37,539 nt of DNA from Oscillospiraceae bacterium (GTDB taxonomy: Bacteria; Bacillota; Clostridia; Oscillospirales; CAG-382): the NCBI GenBank assembly GCA_015064955.1, contig SVRD01000016.1, positions 1 through 37,539 on the forward strand, given 5' to 3'. A program made the translations under genes and the position numbers. Below are positions 18,253-27,443 of the stretch, piece by piece. Position 1 is the first letter of the stretch. The number at the start of each line of letters is the position of its first letter. A model generated the notes under the pieces. That model saw only the letters and a program-made list of their open reading frames with translations. It did not search any database and was not told where the DNA came from.

Positions 18253-21200
18253 TTAGTTAACCGTAACAGTAAATCTCGCTTCAAAGTTACGAGACCAAGG
18301 TTTCATGAAGTCCGAAACCGAAACGGTGCCGTGAACATTTAATGTTGCTAAATCCTTGACGAGAATCTGGGATTTGTTTATCACAGTAAGAAGAGTTTGA
18401 GGACCGTAGGTACTGCTGTCGTTAAGGTCGGTTATACCGTTGCACTTGTACGAAATATCCTTGATAAACGAAAATGCTATCGTTTTAAGGAATTCATCGT
18501 TGGATTCGTCGGTTACCTCATCCGCGTAGGTGAGATATATAAGTCTTGAAACCGCGTTGGAAAGCGAAACGCCGACTGCATTAGAAACGGTATTCCAACT
18601 GCTGTATCCGAGAACCTTCGAGAAAGGCATATACTTATTCAACATAGCATCATTGAGCTCATTTTCATGCTCAGACAACCCGTCGATAATACAAACCGGA
18701 TAGCCTTGTCCAAGATACTCGTTGGCTTTGTCTACCAAAGAATTTGCAGCGTTCGCATCCGAAGCCCCATTCGTTCTTGTGAGAACAAGAATGCGGAGCG
18801 TTTCTTTGTCAGCATCATTCGCAGAAATCTTTGTTACGCCAAGGCTTTCGATATGCTTGTTGACAGTTTCTTCATAGGAGTCTACGTCGAAAGTGTCGGC
18901 GTTCTTATCTTTATCGGTACCGAAATACTCAACACAAGCTTTGATATCCGCCTGATATACGTCTCTTGTCATATATGCGGCACACATAAGACCGAGCTCG
19001 TCTGTACCCGAGAACAAATAGTAGCGCGCGTTGCGATTCGTTGCAGATTTTTCGATATAACGAATTTCGTTGGTCTGAATGTTCGTATCATTCGAAGCGT
19101 CGTCAATACCGATATAGATCATATCAACGTTGCCGATATTCGCGTGATTGTAGAAATATTCTGCAATCCTTAGCTTTCTTTCACGAGCGCTGAGATAGCG
19201 GGTGAGCAGAACTTCGTCGAGACCTGCAGTGCTCAATACTACTCCGCCTTCGCCTTTGCGATAATTATTGACGATGTTATCAACAGTCAAATCAACGCTT
19301 TCAAACTGCTGACGGGGGGTTATTGAATAATTGCGATATAGATTATATTTTTCATGCGTATATTCTTTATAACCTGCAGTCGAAGCAAGACGCATTACCG
19401 TATCGAACACGTAAACCTTTTCGGTTTCCGCAAGCTTGATGATGTAGTCCATCACTTCTTTTTCGAAGTCTATGTTTCCCTTATCCGTCAAAGCCTGATA
19501 CCGCGAGTTGACCAAGCCGCCCGAAAGGATCTGGTCGAGCGAGATCACGTAGTAGTCTGCGGCGTCCGCGGCAGCAGTCTCCTTTAACCATGCGAACAAC
19601 GCTTCGGGATCGCCACACTTGTTGTTTGCATAAACGACCGCATCGGTTTCGTTTGGCTGCCCAAGTCTTGTGGAATAGTCGTCTTCGTTCTCGGGCATAA
19701 TAAGCTCAAAGCCCGCCGCACCGATAAGATATTCCACACGGTCGATATTTACAGGGCGGTCGTCAAGCGGGATATATGCCACAACAGGAGTGTCGGGGAC
19801 GGTAGGATCCTCGGGATCCGTACCGCCGCCTTCGTTGCCGCCTTCATTGCCGCCTCCGGTTACTCCGCTGTCATCATCCTCGGGCATATTGCTGTCGGCA
19901 ACACCATCGAAGCTTCTTACAAGCGTTTCGCCGTAATAAACGTCAACACCCGTTGAATAATAGAAGTCAACGTAGGAACGGAAGCTGAAGCGGATATTTG
20001 TCGGCATATTGTAGATCGTTACGTAGAACGAGAAGTTCTCGTAGTCCGCGTAGTTCGACCAGCCGTCACTGGTATTGTGAACCCAGTCAACGATATTGTT
20101 TGCAGAATCCCACTGTGCTCTGTCGGTGTCGTGAGTGAGATCTTCGCCGTTTGCGTCCTTAAGCAATCGGGTCGGGATATAGATTATACCAACGTCTGCA
20201 ACGTCCCAGTAATCGAGCATTTCGTCGGTATACATGGGATCGCTTGTATCGAGCACATCTTCGTCTTTATCAACAAAGTTCCTTATATAATCCTCGTTGT
20301 AAAGCGCGCCGAATCGGATTGCTTTTTTATTGACAACAGGATTTCCGTTTTCGTCGACGGTGTTGTAATTATCATTGATCTTAACACCGAGAGTTACAAC
20401 AGGCATGCAGTTGTTGCGGAGCTTGATAAGTCCGTCCTTCATATCGGCCGCGGTTACCTTTGCGGAAACCTCACTATTCCATACCCAGAAGGGAGAATAG
20501 TAGTTCCAATAGCAGTAATCGGACTTAGGTTCGGTATAAATTGCGGGATAGTAGAGTGTCTTCTGTGCGCCGTTTTCAATGACAGCAACTTGAGTAAAGT
20601 ATTCAAAATCGTTGTAGGTGACGTTTTCGCCGTCAACTACCTTTGCACCGAATTCGGTGAGGCCGATTCTGAATTCAACCCAAGTCTTGTTGCCCTCGGG
20701 GTTTGCGTTCATCTTCGCGCTTTCTTTACCGAAATAGATCTTTGTGGTTTCTATTGTCGGGTAGAAGATACCGCTTGTCTGGTTTTCCTGAACCTGTTCG
20801 GTATAGCCGAAGAGGGAGGAGGATTCGTAATCGTTGATTTCTGTAAATTTGCCGTTCGCATTACCGACAGGGGTGGAGGAATTATTCTTTCCAAGTACCA
20901 AAAACGTGTTCAAATACTTAACGTATGGAGTATTGTTTTGCACTTTGTAATCGATCGTTTCATCTGCACCGACATAGGTTTCTTTGTTTGCCCAATCATA
21001 CATCGCTTTAGGGAACTCTTTTATTTCCGCCGCAGTGCCTGCACCTGCAGAGGCATCGTAAGAAACACGGTAGAAATGCGTATAAGTGGTTGCTTCGGAA
21101 TTGCCTTTTAGCCAGATGCGGAATTCGGGTGCACTTGCCGCACCGTATTCGGTGTCGATCTCAGCCGCAACGTAGAGATAGTCGGCATCGGTACGGAGCT

Positions 21201-24200
21201 TGAAGCGGTAAGTCATATCTGCGTTACCGGTAGAAGCTTCTTGATAAGAGCCGTTGATCTTCGCGTTGACCTCGGTCCAGGGGATGTTATCCCAAGCGGG
21301 CTCGTTGATTTTGCCGTCAACCGAAACCACCTCGGGAGCGAAGTGAGTGAGAAGCTCGATCTTGCCCTCGTTCCTTGTATCCCATGTCATTTCGGTGATC
21401 GGGCTGTAGGTCGAGTGAGTGGATTCAATGACACTTTGTGTCTGGCTGCCGTTTACGACTCTTACAAGTCTTGCGGTGCAGAAATAGTTGCCGCTGTTTG
21501 CGCTGTGAACTACGTCGGCGGTATAGCTCGTGTACGTAGTGCCGTACTCGTTTTTATCTCTCGAGGTCAACATTCCCGTCATCAAATCATTCCAAGTCAT
21601 ACCCGAAAGATTGATGCTGGGGGTTGTTGTGACATTTTCCTCGATAATGTCTTCCATATTGACGCCATTGAATTCAAATACGTCGCCAACGTTCCAGGAC
21701 ATCATTTCGACATACATATTGAACGACTCATATGTCGGCTCGACAAATCTTTGCGAGTCGTTTCGTCCGGTATGCTCTACGTATACGAATTGTCTCTTTG
21801 AAGTATCGATTGTAAGGTTCTTGGAGGCCGAATCCGATGCGTTTGCTTCGATTTCGACTATCTTATATTGACCGGTGTATTCAGCGGTGTCGTTGCCCTT
21901 TTCATCCTTGACCATAATCGGCTCGAACAAAATGTGTGTACATCCGCCGAAATCAGCACCGGTATCATCTCTGGAAAATCCGTCGCCGGTCTTGTCGGCA
22001 TACACCTTATACGCACCGTCATTGCTGGTGAAAATCCGGCCGCTGCCGACATGGTTTTCGGTTTTGTCGTAGTCGATAGCGTTGAGCCAGAAAATATGGC
22101 TGTCGGGAATCTGGGGATGATAAAGAGTAAGGGTTTCTTTCTTTTCTTCGTTTTCTTCGTAATTGTTTGTAACAGAAACGAAATACTTGAGTCCTTCTGT
22201 GCTAACGCCGAAGTTATCAAGGTCGATCATAAATTCAACGTAGGTGATGCCGTTGATGGTAGACATCGCATAGCTGAAGTTGTCGTCGCCGACATTGATA
22301 ACCTTGCTTGCGTCGCCGTTCGGGTAATACTTGTCGGGGGTAGCATCACCTTTTACGGTACCGTTTTCAAATTTTATCTTGTAATTGTAGTTAAGATAAT
22401 ATTTTCTTTCGGTTTCGTCTTCATCAAAAAGCTCTCTTTCCGCCCATACCTTAATTTCACTGCCGCCTCTGTTTATGGTGTCGATAATATGAGCGCCTTC
22501 AACACCGCAATCATCTCCGGTACCCTTGACAGTTTCGCCGTGGAAGGTGCCGCCATCTTTACAGACGACGCCGTCACAAATATTGCCGTTCAAATAATAG
22601 TCCAGCCGTGTCTGACTTTCGCTGTACTGTCCGTAATAATAATAGGCACGGTAGGTCTTCTGGCTGTATTCAACAGGATTTGTGCTTTCGCTGCTGTCTG
22701 TGATCCATTCGTATTCATCGACAAGGTTGTTTATCCAGATATTGAACTCTGTTCCGCGCTTCGATGCGTCGGCATCGATTATTGCAGCACCGTAAAGATA
22801 GCTGTCGCCCGCATAGAGCTGGTATTTGTAATCGAATACAACGTTGTTCTGGGGCTGTTCGTGTGAATCGAGCTCGCCTGTTATGCCCAAAACGTCGTCG
22901 TAGGTGGACTTGTTTGCCCACGTGCCTGTTTCGGCATCAACAACGGTAGTGAATGCGTCCTCGTCGGTCCAATATTTTTCACTCAATTCGCCGTCGATCG
23001 CAATATCGCCGAGCATATGTTCATAAGCGAAAGCGTTTGCGCCGTCGAGATTGCCGTTGAGCACCCATTCGCCGAGTGTTTTAGATGCGGTGCTCTTCGG
23101 ATGATAGAGATAGAAACGGGAGCCGCCCGAAAATTCCGCACCAAAGGCTGCGTAATAGTAGAAGAGAATATCCTTCTCGTCCGCATCGAGCTCGAGCTCG
23201 ATACCAAGCGCGCTGAGCGGAATCTTGAATTCCACTGCATATTTATGGCGATTACCGTCTCCACCTGTTGCGGCGCTGTCGGTGCTTGCCAAATATTCGG
23301 CATCGTCATATTCGCCCAAGCATACGATTGTGTATTCGGACGCGTCAACAGCAGTTGCCGTGTCGCCGTTTTGGGAAAGTGTTACTTTTCCGGTAGCCGT
23401 TACGCCTGCTTCAGCATCGTTGCCAAGAACAGCGTCGTTCTGTTCGGACTTTACAGAAATTGTATATTCGTTGCCGTAGCCTGCGGTGAATATATCAACC
23501 TCACTGCACCAGAAGAACGCGCTTGAAACCGCACCGGTTTCGTCATTATAACTTTTGCGAGGATCTACAATAAGCTTGATATACTTCGCATAAACCGGTT
23601 CTTCAAGACTGAGCGTGCACTTTTCAACATCAATTTGGTTGCTTTGTTCCGCCACATCCTGAACGATGGTATAATCACAAGCATAAATACTTGCAGGATC
23701 ATAGTTCGTCCCGTCAAGCGAATATTCGATTTCATATCCGTTCGGTCTTCCGATTCCTGCTTGGGAAGCTTTTCCGATGTACGCCTCCAAGCTACTCACA
23801 TAGGTTTGCGATTTAAGTTCGAAAACAAGCTCGATCTTTTTCTTGTTTTTATCGTTCCAAGCGGACCAAGTGCCATTGTCAAAGCTCGACGTTGCTCCGG
23901 TTATATCATCGTCAAGCTTTTTTCCGTCATCATCAGAATCATACGCCCAGCCTGCGGTCGACGAATACGTAACGGCATCAACGGAATAACTCTTAATGTC
24001 AACTCCTGTTTTATTTGCGGCTTTGATCTCGTTTTTCGTGAATTTACGGTTAAGCCAGATCGAGAAATTGTCGCTCGGGTCGTTCCAGTCGCGGTTGAGG
24101 TCGATCAATGCCGCGCCGTAGAGATATTCGTGGTCGGAGGTAAGCTTATATGCAAATACGTCTTCGCCGACATCATTGTTGTCCACAACACCATCGAAAT

Positions 24201-26838
24201 AGGTATCTGCCGCGGTGAGCGCACACCAAAGATCTTGGCCGAGGTTACCGTCGTTAAAGATTCCTTTTCTCGCAACGTATTTATTTGCTCTTTCTGTAAT
24301 TTCTTCTGCGGAAATTACGTTGCCGTAAGCAACCTGATCGTTATAGTTATAATAGGATTGCTTTGTATTGTCGGTGTTTTTGCTATCGGTTTCTCCGCCG
24401 GTCCAGGCAAAGCTGCGCGCTCTTGTGGAAGGCGCATTTTCGTTTGCCTCTAATCTTGTTCCGTTGATCTCCAATCTGTCGCCCAAGCCGACAGAATATA
24501 CGATATCGCCTGTTTCGTCGATTCGCGGAATCTTATCAAGCTTTACCCTGAATTCAAACGACCAAAGGTTACCGTGATGGTTTTGGCGCGCACATTTAAG
24601 CTCTGCACCTTCGACAGCATTAGGCGCCCAGCCCAAGCCCGTGGTACCGTCGGCAAGCGTCTTCATCCAAACGTCCCCATAACCGCCATGATAATAATCG
24701 GTGTCATCATGGGTTGCCTGCGCAACGGTGTTTCTTATCTGAATAACGGTTTCGGGCAAAATGCCTTTGAAGCCGCCATCTTTAGCATTTTGGCTCGCTT
24801 CATCAAAGAAGTAGACGTACAAATCGGGTGCGGTTACGAAATTGAAATCCGCATAACCGCCTACATAATTCATCCCGGTATAGTCGGGGTTTTTCGTATA
24901 TCCGTGATACGGTGCAAACTCGGGAACTTGTGCAATGACTGCACCGTAGAGATATTCGCCGTCAACGCGGATCTCGTATTTGAATTTGATAGCGCTGTCG
25001 ACATCGTTAGCTTTTTGCGAACCGTTATTGCGCTTTACGGTATTGAGTCCGACGTAGTTGGGATTATTTTTCGCGTTGTAAATATCGTCATCGCGGTCTT
25101 CGATATAAAAATCGGTAAGAGAAGACCAGATCGCCTCGTCGAATTTACCGTCGACTTTTACTACGTAGGGAAGATCGCTTTCGGTGCTTTCCTCGGTAAG
25201 AAGAGTTTCGATCTTACCGCCCGCATCGGTGGTTTCTCCGTTTTCGGAGGTAAGCGGCCAGAATTCAGAGGTGGGAACCTCGCTCACGAGCTTTGTATCG
25301 CTGTAATTGGGCACGCTGTAGCCGTATTGGGGAATTTGAGGAAGCGGATGGATAAGAGAATCCTCGTCGATATCGACAGAAACGAAATAGCTTATGTCAT
25401 CGAGCGCCGCTGCTGTGGGGTTTACAAAGGTGTCGATAAGCATATTACGGAATTCGAAGTTGACTTTTTCGTCCTCGTCAACCTTCGATTTGAGTATATG
25501 GCGCATCGGCTCATCGGGCTCGATATCGTCTGTAAGACGATCAAAGCCCTCGAACGAAAGCACGCTTACGGGATTGTCTTTGTTGCTCTTATCAAGATTC
25601 AAAACGAGCTTATCGGTGTAGCCGTTTCTGTAAAGAGTATATTTTGTGGTGCAAACGTATCCATCGTCGTACCACTTCTTGTCAGAAGTGGAGGTTTTCA
25701 CCGTTTTGCCCGAAAGGTCGAGGTTTTCAAAGCTGAATTCCATGCCCACGCGCCAGGTCTTCGCCTCTGCTATTGCATTATTGCAATTTTTGGAGATATA
25801 GTTGGGTCTGCTGCTGGACGTATAATCGTTACCCCTGTTGATAACCCAGACAAAACCACCGGCAGGGACATCGAGAGTAAGACCGTTGCCGCTTTCCAAT
25901 CCGTTTGCAATTGCAGAAATAACGTATTTACCGCTGTCATTTGCCACAGGAGAAAATGCAACGTGCATACGCCAACCGAGTGCCTTGTATTTCTCGGTGT
26001 AAATAACGCCTGCGCCTTCATCGGTATTGTTATCGTAATGAGTTACCCAGAAGGTGCCGCTCTTGAAATCCGGTGTAGAATAGCCAAAGTTCAAAACGCC
26101 GGCGCTATCTACCAACGCTTTGGGGTCGGAATCGAAAGTGATTTCGGCGTCCATATCTATGGAATTAAGCGTATTGATCGCAGACATATTGATCGCATAC
26201 ATATTATCATTAGCCGTTTTATCGGCGACGTGGATCGCAAGCAAAAATCCACCTTCGACGACAGAAATCGCCGCTTCAACGCCGGCAGCTATTCTTTGCG
26301 TAAGCATATATTTGTTGGTTCCCTCCACAGGCGCAAACGAATAGCGATACCAGTTGCTGTATTGCTTGTCTGTAAAAGACGCTGTTCTGACTATAGAGCC
26401 GTTTTCACCGCTCACGTTATTAACGTTTATGCTCGCCGATCCCTTCAAGCTGTTTTCCGCTTTATCCTTAAACATAACGGTGAAGGTTGCTTTGTCTACG
26501 TTTTCGGGCAAAGCAACAGATGCGCCGACGTAAAGATGGTCGTAGTCCGCGCGTATCTGATATTTGTAATTGAGCGATTCGTTCGCCGCGTCGGGCTGTG
26601 TGGAGTTCCAAAAGCCCGTGGTCTTATCGACGTGCGAAAAGCCGCTTGCGGGCCAGCCCGTGTCGTCGAGCACGCCGTCGACAGTTATCGTTTCGGGTAT
26701 GAACTGTCCTTTCGCTTTTTCAAGGTATTGGTTTTCGGTGTCGCTGTAATAAACACCTCTGCCGCGCGCCAATGCGACGATTGCGGTAAGGGGCATCATA
26801 CAGAGTACCAAAAGGAGTGCAATTATTCTCTTACACAT
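18253..26838 (-). CDS. Giant secreted protein with CBM9-like, repeated novel and DUF4127 domains (2861 aa)
   Basis: Paralogue of the 2556-aa protein with the same order of parts and an extra section of about 420 residues in the middle. The signal peptide ends near residue 25 (AIVALA), followed by the shared RGRGVYYSDTENQ. CBM9-like domains start near 50, 560, 862 (degenerate), 1280 and 1840. A galactose-binding-like region lies at about 1000-1095. GGFVW modules lie near 132-240, 256-400 and 1578-1795. The conserved pre-DUF4127 region spans about 2130-2315, a Gly/Glu/Asp linker follows, and DUF4127 occupies about 2350-2861, ending MKPWSRNFEARFTVTVN. GGAGA lies 9 bases before the ATG. Function unknown; extracellular glycan binding with a possible DUF4127 activity is an inference. 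Confidence 0.85.
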   Translation of the reverse strand: MCKRIIALLLVLCMMPLTAIVALARGRGVYYSDTENQYLEKAKGQFIPETITVDGVLDDTGWPASGFSHVDKTTGFWNSTQPDAANESLNYKYQIRADYDHLYVGASVALPENVDKATFTVMFKDKAENSLKGSASINVNNVSGENGSIVRTASFTDKQYSNWYRYSFAPVEGTNKYMLTQRIAAGVEAAISVVEGGFLLAIHVADKTANDNMYAINMSAINTLNSIDMDAEITFDSDPKALVDSAGVLNFGYSTPDFKSGTFWVTHYDNNTDEGAGVIYTEKYKALGWRMHVAFSPVANDSGKYVISAIANGLESGNGLTLDVPAGGFVWVINRGNDYTSSSRPNYISKNCNNAIAEAKTWRVGMEFSFENLDLSGKTVKTSTSDKKWYDDGYVCTTKYTLYRNGYTDKLVLNLDKSNKDNPVSVLSFEGFDRLTDDIEPDEPMRHILKSKVDEDEKVNFEFRNMLIDTFVNPTAAALDDISYFVSVDIDEDSLIHPLPQIPQYGYSVPNYSDTKLVSEVPTSEFWPLTSENGETTDAGGKIETLLTEESTESDLPYVVKVDGKFDEAIWSSLTDFYIEDRDDDIYNAKNNPNYVGLNTVKRNNGSQKANDVDSAIKFKYEIRVDGEYLYGAVIAQVPEFAPYHGYTKNPDYTGMNYVGGYADFNFVTAPDLYVYFFDEASQNAKDGGFKGILPETVIQIRNTVAQATHDDTDYYHGGYGDVWMKTLADGTTGLGWAPNAVEGAELKCARQNHHGNLWSFEFRVKLDKIPRIDETGDIVYSVGLGDRLEINGTRLEANENAPSTRARSFAWTGGETDSKNTDNTKQSYYNYNDQVAYGNVISAEEITERANKYVARKGIFNDGNLGQDLWCALTAADTYFDGVVDNNDVGEDVFAYKLTSDHEYLYGAALIDLNRDWNDPSDNFSIWLNRKFTKNEIKAANKTGVDIKSYSVDAVTYSSTAGWAYDSDDDGKKLDDDITGATSSFDNGTWSAWNDKNKKKIELVFELKSQTYVSSLEAYIGKASQAGIGRPNGYEIEYSLDGTNYDPASIYACDYTIVQDVAEQSNQIDVEKCTLSLEEPVYAKYIKLIVDPRKSYNDETGAVSSAFFWCSEVDIFTAGYGNEYTISVKSEQNDAVLGNDAEAGVTATGKVTLSQNGDTATAVDASEYTIVCLGEYDDAEYLASTDSAATGGDGNRHKYAVEFKIPLSALGIELELDADEKDILFYYYAAFGAEFSGGSRFYLYHPKSTASKTLGEWVLNGNLDGANAFAYEHMLGDIAIDGELSEKYWTDEDAFTTVVDAETGTWANKSTYDDVLGITGELDSHEQPQNNVVFDYKYQLYAGDSYLYGAAIIDADASKRGTEFNIWINNLVDEYEWITDSSESTNPVEYSQKTYRAYYYYGQYSESQTRLDYYLNGNICDGVVCKDGGTFHGETVKGTGDDCGVEGAHIIDTINRGGSEIKVWAERELFDEDETERKYYLNYNYKIKFENGTVKGDATPDKYYPNGDASKVINVGDDNFSYAMSTINGITYVEFMIDLDNFGVSTEGLKYFVSVTNNYEENEEKKETLTLYHPQIPDSHIFWLNAIDYDKTENHVGSGRIFTSNDGAYKVYADKTGDGFSRDDTGADFGGCTHILFEPIMVKDEKGNDTAEYTGQYKIVEIEANASDSASKNLTIDTSKRQFVYVEHTGRNDSQRFVEPTYESFNMYVEMMSWNVGDVFEFNGVNMEDIIEENVTTTPSINLSGMTWNDLMTGMLTSRDKNEYGTTYTSYTADVVHSANSGNYFCTARLVRVVNGSQTQSVIESTHSTYSPITEMTWDTRNEGKIELLTHFAPEVVSVDGKINEPAWDNIPWTEVNAKINGSYQEASTGNADMTYRFKLRTDADYLYVAAEIDTEYGAASAPEFRIWLKGNSEATTYTHFYRVSYDASAGAGTAAEIKEFPKAMYDWANKETYVGADETIDYKVQNNTPYVKYLNTFLVLGKNNSSTPVGNANGKFTEINDYESSSLFGYTEQVQENQTSGIFYPTIETTKIYFGKESAKMNANPEGNKTWVEFRIGLTEFGAKVVDGENVTYNDFEYFTQVAVIENGAQKTLYYPAIYTEPKSDYCYWNYYSPFWVWNSEVSAKVTAADMKDGLIKLRNNCMPVVTLGVKINDNYNTVDENGNPVVNKKAIRFGALYNEDYIRNFVDKDEDVLDTSDPMYTDEMLDYWDVADVGIIYIPTRLLKDANGEDLTHDTDRAQWDSANNIVDWVHNTSDGWSNYADYENFSFYVTIYNMPTNIRFSFRSYVDFYYSTGVDVYYGETLVRSFDGVADSNMPEDDDSGVTGGGNEGGNEGGGTDPEDPTVPDTPVVAYIPLDDRPVNIDRVEYLIGAAGFELIMPENEDDYSTRLGQPNETDAVVYANNKCGDPEALFAWLKETAAADAADYYVISLDQILSGGLVNSRYQALTDKGNIDFEKEVMDYIIKLAETEKVYVFDTVMRLASTAGYKEYTHEKYNLYRNYSITPRQQFESVDLTVDNIVNNYRKGEGGVVLSTAGLDEVLLTRYLSARERKLRIAEYFYNHANIGNVDMIYIGIDDASNDTNIQTNEIRYIEKSATNRNARYYLFSGTDELGLMCAAYMTRDVYQADIKACVEYFGTDKDKNADTFDVDSYEETVNKHIESLGVTKISANDADKETLRILVLTRTNGASDANAANSLVDKANEYLGQGYPVCIIDGLSEHENELNDAMLNKYMPFSKVLGYSSWNTVSNAVGVSLSNAVSRLIYLTYADEVTDESNDEFLKTIAFSFIKDISYKCNGITDLNDSSTYGPQTLLTVINKSQILVKDLATLNVHGTVSVSDFMKPWSRNFEARFTVTVN

Positions 26839-26864
26839 ATTTATTTTCTCCTTTTTAAAAACTC

Positions 26865-26905
26865 AAAAAGAGTAAATTATATCAATATAAATTATAACTC
26901 TTTTT
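26865..26905. promoter_or_regulatory. Inverted repeat around the -10 box of the 2861-aa gene
   Basis: AAAAAGAGT (26865-26873) and ACTCTTTTT (26897-26905) are perfect inverted copies with the -10 box and expected transcription start between them. This is the geometry of a repressor site or a 5'-leader structure. No regulator is identified. Confidence 0.35.
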
Positions 26906-26919
26906 TATCTTAAAGTCAA
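26891..26919 (-). promoter_or_regulatory. Sigma-A promoter of the 2861-aa giant gene
   Basis: -35 TTGACT (26919-26914), 17-base spacer, consensus -10 TATAAT (26896-26891), followed by a leader of about 45 nt and a GGAGA ribosome site. Confidence 0.85.
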
Positions 26920-26992
26920 CAAGGATAGCCGAATAATCAATAAATTTTAGTGTAAAACATCAAATTTTTCACATAAACGGCTTGGAACAAAC

Positions 26993-27027
26993 AAGAAAAG
27001 CCGCGTTGAAATAACGCAGCTTTTGTT
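26993..27027 (-). terminator. Intrinsic terminator beyond the dockerin remnant
   Basis: AAAAGC-C-GCGTT pairs with AACGC-A-GCTTTT, a stem with one internal mismatch. It is U-rich on both sides and probably stops minus-strand transcription from the dockerin gene before it reaches the giant gene promoter. Confidence 0.6.
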
Positions 27028-27047
27028 TTGTTGATTGTTGTTTTGAA

Positions 27048-27110
27048 GTTTTTGGGAGAGAGCACGAGAGAACCCTTTTGCAAAAGGGTTCTCTCGTAAT
27101 ATCGTGATGT
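27048..27110. repeat. Palindromic hairpin repeat, copy next to the dockerin remnant
   Basis: The core 27064-27097 is a perfect palindrome with 17-base arms (ACGAGAGAACCCTTTTG and its complement). The flanks GTTTTTGGGAGAGAGC on the left and AATATCGTGAT on the right are nearly the same in the copy at 27384. Confidence 0.85.
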
Positions 27111-27149
27111 TTAGCCTATAACGTAAGTGCCGAAGTAGTGACGCTTTAG
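27111..27149 (-). pseudogene. Remnant of a dockerin C-terminus
   Basis: Read on the minus strand, the last 12 codons and stop of a dockerin (LKRHYFGTYVIG) are preserved, and the DNA is identical to the end of the intact dockerin gene at 27444 over about 35 bases. Upstream of this the sequence switches abruptly into the multi-hairpin repeat. It is a leftover of a third dockerin gene or a by-product of duplication of the gene's 3' end. Confidence 0.7.
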
Positions 27150-27383
27150 TCGCTGACGCTCTCGATTAAAATCTTGCGATTTTAATCGGTTTTTGTGAGC
27201 GCCGTTCATTCGCACGATATACCCCAAAAATCTTGCGATTTTCGGGGGCCCCGTAACACGTGCGCCTCGCTCTGCTCGTTGTCCGTGTTCTCGGCGCTCT
27301 AAGGTATAAAAATCGAGGCACATGTCCCCGATTTTTATGGAGTTTTTATCGTATTATGATAAAAAATGTTTGTTTTTAAAGTT
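27145..27383. repeat. Multi-hairpin repeat, copy 1
   Basis: The copy starts TTTAGTCGCTGA and matches the copy at 30277 through most of its length. Stems: CGATTAAAATC / GATTTTAATCG (27163-27188), GAGCGCCG / CGGCGCTC (27197-27204 with 27292-27299), AACACG / CGTGTT inside it, an extra CCCC...GGGG hairpin, and AAAAATCG / CGATTTTT (27308-27336). It sits downstream of a dockerin gene, between two palindromic hairpin repeats. Confidence 0.8.
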
Positions 27384-27443
27384 TTTGGGAGAAAGCACGA
27401 GAGAACCCTTTTGCAAAAGGGTTCTCTCGTAATATCGTGATAT
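27384..27443. repeat. Palindromic hairpin repeat, 3' of the NAGPA-dockerin gene
   Basis: The core 27397-27430 is the same 34-base palindrome as at 27064. It begins 13 bases after the stop codon of the dockerin gene. It may help end transcription or protect the mRNA 3' end, although no clean U-run follows it on the minus strand. Confidence 0.85.

Larger units (their letters stand above)
26839..27443. other. 605-base intergenic region rich in repeats
   Basis: From left to right: promoter and inverted repeat of the 2861-aa gene, an intrinsic terminator, one palindromic hairpin repeat, a 12-codon dockerin tail remnant, one multi-hairpin repeat and a second palindromic hairpin repeat. A 70-codon open frame at 27111-27323 reads through the repeat into the dockerin tail; its upstream part matches no gene and I do not count it as coding. 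Confidence 0.75.

Noticed and set aside
27111-27323. 70-codon open frame ending in a dockerin tail
   Set aside because: Its upstream part is the multi-hairpin repeat read through; a similar meaningless frame appears at 30201-30383 in the other copy. Only the last 12 codons are dockerin-derived.
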